Positions 56,701 through 64,000 of a stretch of DNA of 64,000 nt are shown here, piece by piece (the first letter of the stretch is position 1; each line of letters begins with the position of its first letter). Under the pieces are notes generated by a model. The model was given only the letters and a program-made list of their open reading frames with translations. It was not told the origin of the DNA and did not search any database. The position numbers were made by a program, and so were the translations under genes. The stretch covers positions 210,407 to 274,406 of the forward strand of contig JACTAT010000108.1 of the NCBI GenBank assembly GCA_014526335.1, in the 5' to 3' direction. This DNA is from Chrysaora quinquecirrha. Its lineage: Eukaryota > Cnidaria > Scyphozoa > Semaeostomeae > Pelagiidae.

Positions 56701-58627
56701 TTGACAAGGAGCAAGGACAAATACTCGAGATTAGAAACTAGGAGCTAAGTGACGAGGCAGATTTTGTTGAGGTGGAGTTTCTTAGGCAGAGGTCCTTGAA
56801 GCAGAGGTGCTTGAGGTGGAGGTTCTATGAGGGATAGTCAGAGACGGGCATGGGCTAGTTCTTAGTTAATTTTGTTGTGAACCTATTTGATGAATTATTG
56901 TCTCCACTTCCACTATTAAAGCCATTGTTTCCGAGTTTCTTAATCATATGGGGTAGATCAAAAAGAGAAAATATTGGCTGCTTTGAAAATCTATTACTAA
57001 ACCCCTTGCAAGTTCAGCCTTCATTACCAGTGTATATGTCAATTTCTGAGGCCAAAACACAACATGCAAGCAGCACCTTAAAACCGAATCCATGAAGGAC
57101 TGGAACACCTTACCGAAAAATTCAGCTTATCAAATGATGCTGTGATATAACACGCTCTCCTGCCCCTTTTTGGTAGATTACAGTGCTGTTGACTTGAGCA
57201 GAATCTAACAAACTCAAAAACTGTTCATAGGAATATCCATGGCAAACTTTTGCACGTTCTAGTACTGCAATGAGATCTTTAAGCAGTCCTACAGTCATGC
57301 TATTCTGAGAAACAATTTGCAAATAAATATTTCCCAATGACAACTTAAAACCTTAAATTATCAAACTCCATTACCTGTTGCTTTGAAAAATCACTTCAAT
57401 GGAGGGATAAACTTTGAATGTTTTCAACAAATATAAGAGAGCCTCCTTCTTTCCTCATTAAATAAAAATTGCCATCTCTGATATGTTTCCAAAATTCTTT
57501 AAGAATCCAGCTTCTCTATAACCAATATGTTATTGTTAGACAAAGCACCTTCTTGATGTTGACTTTCTGTCTGTTTATTTTTTTTGCTTGCAAACCCTGC
57601 TCATGGGGACTCTCCTTTAGTTTGCAAAATAGGATTGAGATACTGGATTTGAATCCAAAATATCGTTTAGCAAATCTGCATATTCTATGCAAATATTTCT
57701 GATATAGCTCTTATAAAACTTCCACCTCAACTAACCTTTCATTTAACTTAAACCTTGAACAACATTGTAAGTTGCCCTGTAGAAGTAAAGTTGTGTTTGC
57801 AAATTTCTATTTGAAGTCAAGAATCCTTTTTCAATTGCCTCATTTATTTGCTCATATTTCTCTCCACTCCATGATTAAAATGATGCACTTGGATGTTGTA
57901 GTCTTATTACTGTCCTTTGAAGGCTCAGCAGCTGGAAGGCGTTGTTTCTTTTCATTTTCTAGCAATGAATTGTTGTCTAAAGTTGAACAAGAGGGGGTAG
58001 CTACAGGATATTCTATTTTGAACACGCTCATACTCCTTAATTCCTTCAGTACTATTAAACAGCTCTTGAAAAATCTTGCTCAAATTTAGCCTTGTCATTG
58101 CCAGTGAATGACCAGCTACAAAACTTCTTTTATTTGTTGTATAATTTGGTGTTTCGTCATAAAAATTTTTACATTAAGAAAAGATTGTTCAATTCCCACA
58201 TAAAATGGTACCCTGACCCCATGTCGTACCATGAAAGCTGAGAAAGAGAAAAATTCTATTGCACAGAGTGACCCCTCCAGATTGAAGCATTGGGTTACCC
58301 AAAAATAGCAAACATGTTATCAGTGTCAGACTCAAAGACTCAACTGTCATTATAATTTTTTTATCTGAACAAACAAAAAGCAAAGGCCTTGCAAAAAATG
58401 ATATTTTTAGACAGGTATTAGTGAGATCTTTTCTATTTATTTTATTGGGTGTAATTAAGAACATTGGTTCACTTCTGCCTGGTTTTGCATTTATCTTTTG
58501 CTGCGTAAATATAATGGATGAAAGCCCTAAGGATTCGCAAGCTTTGAGGGGGCAAGAAGTTGATAAATGACTCTCCACAGTTGAATCTTCTTAACAAGAC
58601 AATAGTAAAACTTTAAAGCACCTAGTT
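56701..58627. other. no recognised gene
   Basis: Open frames at 57122-57343 (-), 57772-58089 (+) and 58189-58578 (-) match nothing I know. No repeats recognised beyond the first 170 bases. Confidence 0.4.
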
Positions 58628-59591
58628 AAAACTCAAGGCCAGAATCAAGCATTGGTTGTCTCAAAAAATCAAGGTCAGAGGTCGTCTATGTCTCAGCTCC
58701 CTGCTCAAGGACGCTATGGCCTTGGCCTTCCTGTACAAGTTCCGAGTTTAGTTTCGGTATCCAGTGGAAAGTCCTTGCCAAAAGCCTCCACCTCTGACAT
58801 TTTGCCGCCTCCCAGCTCTGTATTTAACAATCTTTCTGTGTTCACTGTGCCTTTAGAAGCGTGGGCTGCAAACCCAGAGAATTCCTTTTTGCTAAACGCC
58901 GCACATGTAGTAGGCCATAACTTAGCACCTACCGTTTCAGTCATGGGAGGTTTACCACCTTTGCCTGGATATATTGTCAAGATGATCCAAAAAAGGCCAA
59001 TATGTGGACTTCTCTTTGCTGCGTTTATGTAACCTGAAGGCCTTGCCCACCATCCTGCCAACTGGGGCTCAACTTGCCAGACTTCAGATCGGAGTTGCAG
59101 CCAGTTTCAACTTTTGCTGATTGGGCTGATGCTTGGCCCATCTATTCTTCAATTGTGGGGCAGCAAAACACCAACAAACTTGCTGATTTCTTGGGCTATT
59201 TTTCACTAATCCAAAAGCGAATTGGGGTGTGAAAGGCAAAGGTTGGTTATCTTATGACCAAGCGTTTCGCAAGCATGTAGCAAGCAACCCCAATTTGTCA
59301 TGGTAGACATTGGACCCAACTTTGTACATATTGTGGCACATAATGTAACCCTGTCAACTAGAAATACGGCGCCTCAAGCTGAGGCCCCGCTGAGCAAAGC
59401 ATGCCAGCGGTAAATTTGCTACCCCTGGAATTTTGGTAGCTGCATGTACCTGCAGACTTGCAATAATCAGCATTTGTGTGTCCTGTGCAGCGGGGAACAC
59501 AGAAGACGAGATTGCAAGCAGCCAAAAGATGTAGTGCAAGAAGCTTCGTCATTGGTAGCGTCTGCCACTAAGAGATCAACAACTATTTGAC
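58628..59591 (+). pseudogene. DIRS-type gag-like ORF remnant
   Basis: 58652-59032 reads GQRSSMSQLPAQGRYGLGLP ... SLPKASTSDILPP ... GGLPPLPGYIVKMIQKR. Later, in other frames, come LPTGAQLARLQIGVAASFNF-like pieces, NKLADFLGYFSLIQKR and LSTRNTAPQAEAPLS. The end is a zinc-knuckle-like CVLCSGEHRRRDCKQPKD with an Ala/Ser-rich tail. This order fits the first ORF of DIRS retrotransposons. At least three shifts and several stops. It may belong to the same family as the RNase-H fragment at 26.1 kb. Confidence 0.6.
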
Positions 59592-59607
59592 TAAATAACA
59601 GTTTTGT

Positions 59608-60165
59608 TTATATTAAAGATGTTGTGTTACCTTTTCCTGTTGTTGTTTCTCCGCTTAATGTTATTTTATGGCGTGATTTCTTAAAGTGTTGCAAACACCC
59701 TAATGTGTCCTGGGTGCTAGACAGTGTATTGTATTGTTTTAGCATTGAGATTGAAAGAGGACCCTCAAAATCAGCCTCCCGTAAAGGCAGCAAGCATCCT
59801 CTCACTGTTTTGAGGCATCCTTCAATGCACTTTTTTGCACCAATGTTTATTGTGGTGAGCTGCTCCTCTTCCTTCTTTTTCTTCGCACTTTGCATGAAAT
59901 GCTCCCAGCGATTTTCTTCCTTACCCTTGCAAAATTCATTGAAAGTTAACAGTTGTTTCTCTCCCTTTGATATGTCAGGCACATGCCTAGACAAACTTGA
60001 AGATGTGCTGGCATCGGCATTATTGCTTGAAGGTCGTCCTCCTGTGGATGTGGAAGGCCTATTTTGCACTGAGTTGCTTGATAATCATGACAACTGCACT
60101 CCACAGAAAGAACAAAACTTTGCATGAAGCTCCACAGCTTCTCTCCCGCAAACCCTGCAAAACAT
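59608..60165 (-). pseudogene. zinc-ribbon protein fragment
   Basis: ATG 60165 starts MFCRVCGREAVELHAKFCSF and CG, a double CxxC zinc ribbon. TGA at 60085-60087 is followed in frame by a Ser/Thr-rich linker (RPSTSTGGRPSSNNADASTS) and LLTFNEFCKGKEENRWEHFM, then a Lys-rich helix QSAKKKKEEEQ. The frame closes at 59608. The layout resembles a zinc-ribbon plus LTFNEF-type protein found repeatedly in cnidarian genomes (from memory). Function unknown. One nonsense codon and no continuation identified. Confidence 0.45.
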
Positions 60166-60339
60166 GGCTGCTCGCTGTGGAAAGATGGAAATGACCCAAG
60201 GCAAAGAAACTTTTCATGTCATCCAAGGTGCCACTTTTCATGGTGCCAAAATGAGGCAAAGACAGAAATCAATTCTGGTATCCCCTACCCCGTCCCCCCT
60301 ATTTGTACCTGTGCTCCTAGGGTCTGACCCGGTCTTTTG

Positions 60340-60545
60340 TATATGCAGAAAAACAATTTCCGTAGTTGCTGCAACTTTTTTCTGTATTTGAAGCAACTTA
60401 TGTGTTTCCAGCAACTTATCTGTATTTTCAGTATGGTTATTGGATTTGGAACAAGTGAATTGTTTTTACAGCAAGTAGTTTGTATTTGTAGCAGTTTTCA
60501 TTTTTATTTGCAGCATTTTAAATTTGTATTTGTGGCAAAGTATTA
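60340..60545. repeat. degenerate ~24-bp tandem repeat
   Basis: Repeated GCAACTT/GCAGTTTT with TCTGTATTTG words (CAGCAACTTATCTGTATTTT), about eight imperfect units. Confidence 0.6.
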
Positions 60546-62796
60546 CCTACTTGCTTGACCCTTATCGGTTACCATAGCTTTAGACCGAGAACCTTCTGTC
60601 ACATCTTTGACAAAACGACATGGTATTTATTTTTGTACAAAGGATTTATAGTTTCGTGAATGCCCCTACTACTTAGCAAGAATACCTCTTTGCAATACCA
60701 GTGATACTGCTCTTATCTGATTGTCCTTGCCGTATAAACCGATCTGCAAGATGAAGTATCCATCAGATTTTTAGAAGCTAAGGTATATATGGGGTTGAAC
60801 ACTTTATTGAATGGGTTACCCACTTTCTTGAATTCTTCCTGTAAAGCTCTAAAGTTCTTTCAAAACCGAATTTCAAGTGAATTAGTGTTCTCGTGATGTT
60901 TAGATCCCTCATCGACTGGCGCTAACACGTTTGTAGAATCTTCAAAATCTGTTAGCGGTCGAGCCATGTCAGTTCGTCAGTTCTAGATATCATCCATTTC
61001 GCTAATGAGGTAGGAATGTCAAAAATTTCCAGTTGATCCTCTGCTTATTTTATATTCTGCTCATGCGCCTGATCATTAGACATTCAGGAAAACTTGTGTG
61101 TTGTTTTCTGCACTGTGAATCGATCCATTAAGAACTTTTCATAGATTTCTGGATGCTCTTGTGGTTATTTTTTTAAGTGATTGAATAAGTTGGGAGCCAA
61201 CAAGCATAGTTGGTATGGTCCAGTGCAAACATCCAGGGTGGAAACAGGTCCAAAGCATCTATGAACATCTCAAAGTCACCTTTTCTAATGCTTTTGATGA
61301 ATAGTTTAAATCTAATTGTAATCCCGCTTGATTTTCGTGTTAAAATCTATCTTTTTGCACCTATCTACTCAAAATTTTATAAGGAATCCCCAATTGATGT
61401 CGCCAAAATTATTCATTAGTACCGTTTAGTGACGTAATAATGACGTCATATTTATTTTAATGGCTTTCTCGCTTATTCAACCACTTTTGCTTGCCTACCT
61501 TGATCAAACACCAGCAGTGAAAGTATAAAACCATCCTTCCAGATCCCCAAAGATAGAAAAGTAGGTAACAAATTCTAAACAAAGGGTAAAAATGACATCA
61601 TCAAATAACATTTTCTAGTATCAACAATATCTGTGGCACTCTTTTTCTCAGTATGAGAACTAGCATTTTAAAAGATTTATTATGATGTCAGGTTTTACTA
61701 AAGAGCTACAACTGTTTTCTTTATTCTTTAAGACATTAGTTACTTTACCAAATTGTCACTAAATTCTAGAAATCGCTAGATATGCCAAAACACAGCTGAA
61801 AATTCACATTATTCCTGATAGTCGGAACTATCAAAGTGATCATTTTCTAAAGTTTCTGAATTTTCGCATTGTTCATGCATGCACATGTCCACACATAACA
61901 TATTTATTGTTTACAGCTGCATCGACTTGTGACACAGTTGATGCAGCTGTAAACAGTGTCTTGCATTTGCAACTTGTGAGCTGTGGGAGCAATGTTGTTT
62001 ATGAATCCTATTGGCTGGAAGCCATCATTACTAGATTTCTACCTGAAATCACATAGATCCAAAACTGGTTGTTTTGCACAGTCTGAGGAATACTAGACAA
62101 TTGCTTGCATTTGTGCCTGTAGAAGGTGCTGCTGATATGTATCGGATGTTGGTGGATACTTTTCAGTCTTCAGGATTTTTGCAAAACAAGTACCATCTCG
62201 CCTCTGCTAATGTCAAAATTGTGTTGGTTTTGGGACAATAAGCAGCCACTATAAAATTCTCTATCTCCAGCGCAGATTCTATTGGTCTGTTCTGAAGAGA
62301 TTTGACCTTGAAAAATGACTGAGGGTGTAAAATTTCACCCCGAGCGATTTTTCACGGTCAAATCCTTTATAGATTTTCAAACTTTTCGTCGCAATAAAAT
62401 GGACATCGTAGGGACTAGAAGCGTAAAAATTTGCGTCAGCTCTAAAATGAAGGTGCTCAATCTGAATATGGGGTCAAAATTTTCGTACGGACAAATTTTC
62501 GTAAATTTTGAAAACGAGGCTCTTAGTTGAAAAGGGGGGCTATTCCTCGACTTATCAAGGAATGAAATCTATTGTCCTCCTCCTGCGCAATGCAGTGAGT
62601 GGTACTTGTATCCTTCTGTTACGTGTACCTTTTGTCTACAAAGCTAAAGCAGTTCAGGCGCTTGCATACAGTCAAATTACCTCATTAATTATTGAAAACC
62701 ATAGCATAATGACACCCTGGCTAAATGATAAGTCTGTACAACAAACCATTCCTTACTACGGATGAACCGTCATGTAGAGATACCTCATGAAAACAT
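60546..62796. other. no recognised gene
   Basis: Includes a TGACGTAA/TGACGTCA pair near 61430-61447 and a perfect hairpin (separate entry). No coding frame with recognisable content. Confidence 0.45.
61908..61955. repeat. 16-bp perfect inverted repeat (hairpin)
   Basis: TGTTTACAGCTGCATC (61908-61923) and its exact reverse complement (61940-61955) enclose 16 bases. A G-T wobble and ACT/AGT would extend the stem to 20 pairs with an 8-base loop. Confidence 0.8.
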
Positions 62797-63350
62797 AAAC
62801 TCCGACAGAGCTGAAAATAAGGGTGACCAGGGTGATTAGGTGATCAGAGATACGTCACGTAAATATAAAACTCCCATACAGCTGCAAATATGGGTGACGA
62901 GGGTGATCGGGTGATTGGAGATACGTCACGTAAATATAAAACTCCTAAAGAGCTGAAAATTAGGGTGACAAGGGTGATTGGGTGATCGGAGATACGTCAC
63001 GTAAATATAAAACTCCGAAAGAGCTGGAAATATGGGTGACGAGGGTGATCGGGTGATCAGAGATACATCACGTAAATATAAAACTCCGATAGAGCTGGAA
63101 ATATGGGTGACGAGGGTGATCGGGTGATTGGAGATACGTCACGTAAATATAAAACTCCCAAAGAGCTGAAAATTAGGGTGACGAGGGTGATCGGGTGATC
63201 GGAGATACGTCACGTAAATATAAAACTCCTATAGAGCTGGAAATATGGGTGACGAGGGTGATCGGTGATCAGAGATACGTTACGTAAATACAAAACTCCG
63301 ATATAGCTGAAAATAAGGGTGACCAAGGTGATCGGGTGATCACAGGAATG
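62797..63350. repeat. 71-bp minisatellite, seven to eight copies
   Basis: GGGTGAC recurs at 62821, 62892, 62963, 63034, 63105, 63176, 63247 and 63317, a period of exactly 71 (70 for the last). Each unit contains GGTGATCGGGTGATCGGAGA, TACGTCACGTAAATATAAAA and an AGAGCTG word. Confidence 0.9.
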
Positions 63351-63849
63351 TAATGTTTTGGAAACAATACTGTATAGGAAGTTACTGTTCTTGCTAGTGA
63401 TGCCGTGTGAACAGAATGAATTTGTGTCAAAAAATTGTGAGATAAAACTTAAGGTTATATTTTGGTTTTTTAATTTTGCAATTGCGAGTTTGATGTTTTT
63501 GCGAAGATGAAAAATTGCAGCTCTGTGAAAATTAATATCGAAAAACAAGTGAGCTGGAAGAGTTCATATGTATATTAATTGTGTTTACAAATAATTATCT
63601 TTTTTAAAACAAATGTAAAAAGTACTTAGCTTAAAATTTGTAATGCTAAAGATCAGTGTAGATTACATATATGCTTTTGAACTTGACCAAGTGCCCCTCT
63701 TCCTGAAGAGCGCCTCCCCCAAACGTTTGACTCTTGAGTTTGGGTTAAAAGGGGGCGCTCATTGCTCATTTGAAAATAAAATTGCGACTTTAAGAATGTG
63801 GGTTAATTTAGTTGGAAAATTGTTTATTTAGTGAAACTGAGCAAAAAGA
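63351..63849. other. core between inverted minisatellites
   Basis: About 500 AT-rich bases with no recognised gene. They would be the loop of a foldback structure formed by the two arrays. Confidence 0.5.
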
Positions 63850-64000
63850 AAGACACCCTTATTTAAAGAAAGTCACCCTTATTTCCAGCTCTATAGGAGT
63901 TTTATATTTACGTGACGTTTCTCTGATCACCCGATCACCCTCGTCACCCATATTTCCAGCTCTTTCGGAGTTTTCTATTTACGTGACGTATCTCCGATCA
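63850..64000. repeat. inverted copy of the 71-bp minisatellite, cut by window end
   Basis: Reverse-complement units (CACCCTTATTTCCAGCTCT, TTTATATTTACGTGACG, GATCACCCGATCACCCTCGT) run to the last base, so the array continues beyond the window. Confidence 0.9.

Noticed and set aside
62797..63350. CRISPR-like array
   Set aside because: Direct 71-bp units are contiguous with no unique spacers, in eukaryotic DNA.

Overview
This is invertebrate-type nuclear DNA: AT-rich, with GT-AG introns, no operons and no recognisable housekeeping gene. Almost everything that can be identified is transposon-derived. The mix of families (DUF6589/RecQ-helicase element, ISL2EU with YqaJ nuclease, P, hAT, PIF/Harbinger, DIRS, Bel/Pao, copia, CR1-like LINEs with an SGNH-type ORF1) is what one meets in cnidarian-like or other early-branching metazoan genomes. 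That assignment is inference from family composition, not from a marker gene.

Layout. 1-5.4 kb holds small fossils: an integrase-core piece, a Bel/Pao integrase piece, a copia integrase piece and a LINE endonuclease piece. 5.49-13.70 kb is one ~8.2 kb DNA transposon with hairpin-bearing inverted ends. It encodes a RecQ-like helicase on + and a multi-exon DUF6589-type DDE transposase plus a small zinc-finger gene on -, and the two large genes sit in each other's introns. 13.9-16.2 kb has a MADF-domain remnant, a TGTTGCA-rich MITE-like block and a Mutator-like transposase remnant. 16.83-20.10 kb is a hAT element with target-site duplication, inserted next to the junction of a 248-bp tandem duplication. 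20.5-25.2 kb is unassigned. 25.4-26.1 kb is a 67-bp minisatellite, followed by a DIRS RNase-H fragment and a PIF/Harbinger pair (26.8-29.0 kb). 29.19-33.77 kb is an ISL2EU element (THAP-DDE transposase + YqaJ nuclease) with LINE fragments inside its right terminal repeat.

33.9-47.2 kb is a nested stack. A CR1-like LINE (SGNH ORF1, endonuclease, RT) was hit by an 888-bp TTAA-flanked MITE. It was also cut by a 9.8 kb P-superfamily transposon (35,629-45,429) with 562-bp nearly identical inverted repeats and a 7-bp TTTTAAT duplication. Removing the insert and one TTTTAAT restores the LINE frame exactly. This P element carries, besides its transposase, a minus-strand PIF1-family helicase and a further uncharacterised protein. 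That combination is the strongest candidate here for something undescribed.

47-52 kb holds satellite-like repeats, LINE 3' ends and two tRNA-like promoter blocks. 51.92-56.04 kb is a second ISL2EU element with ~290-bp inverted repeats, AT duplications and an uninterrupted SAP-SWIM-YqaJ nuclease gene. 56-60.5 kb has an inverted copy of the satellite, a DIRS gag-like remnant and a zinc-ribbon protein remnant. The window ends with a 71-bp minisatellite facing an inverted copy of itself (foldback-like).

Many genes are broken by single-base indels, often in homopolymers, even inside the youngest insertions. Some apparent pseudogenes may therefore be sequence errors.
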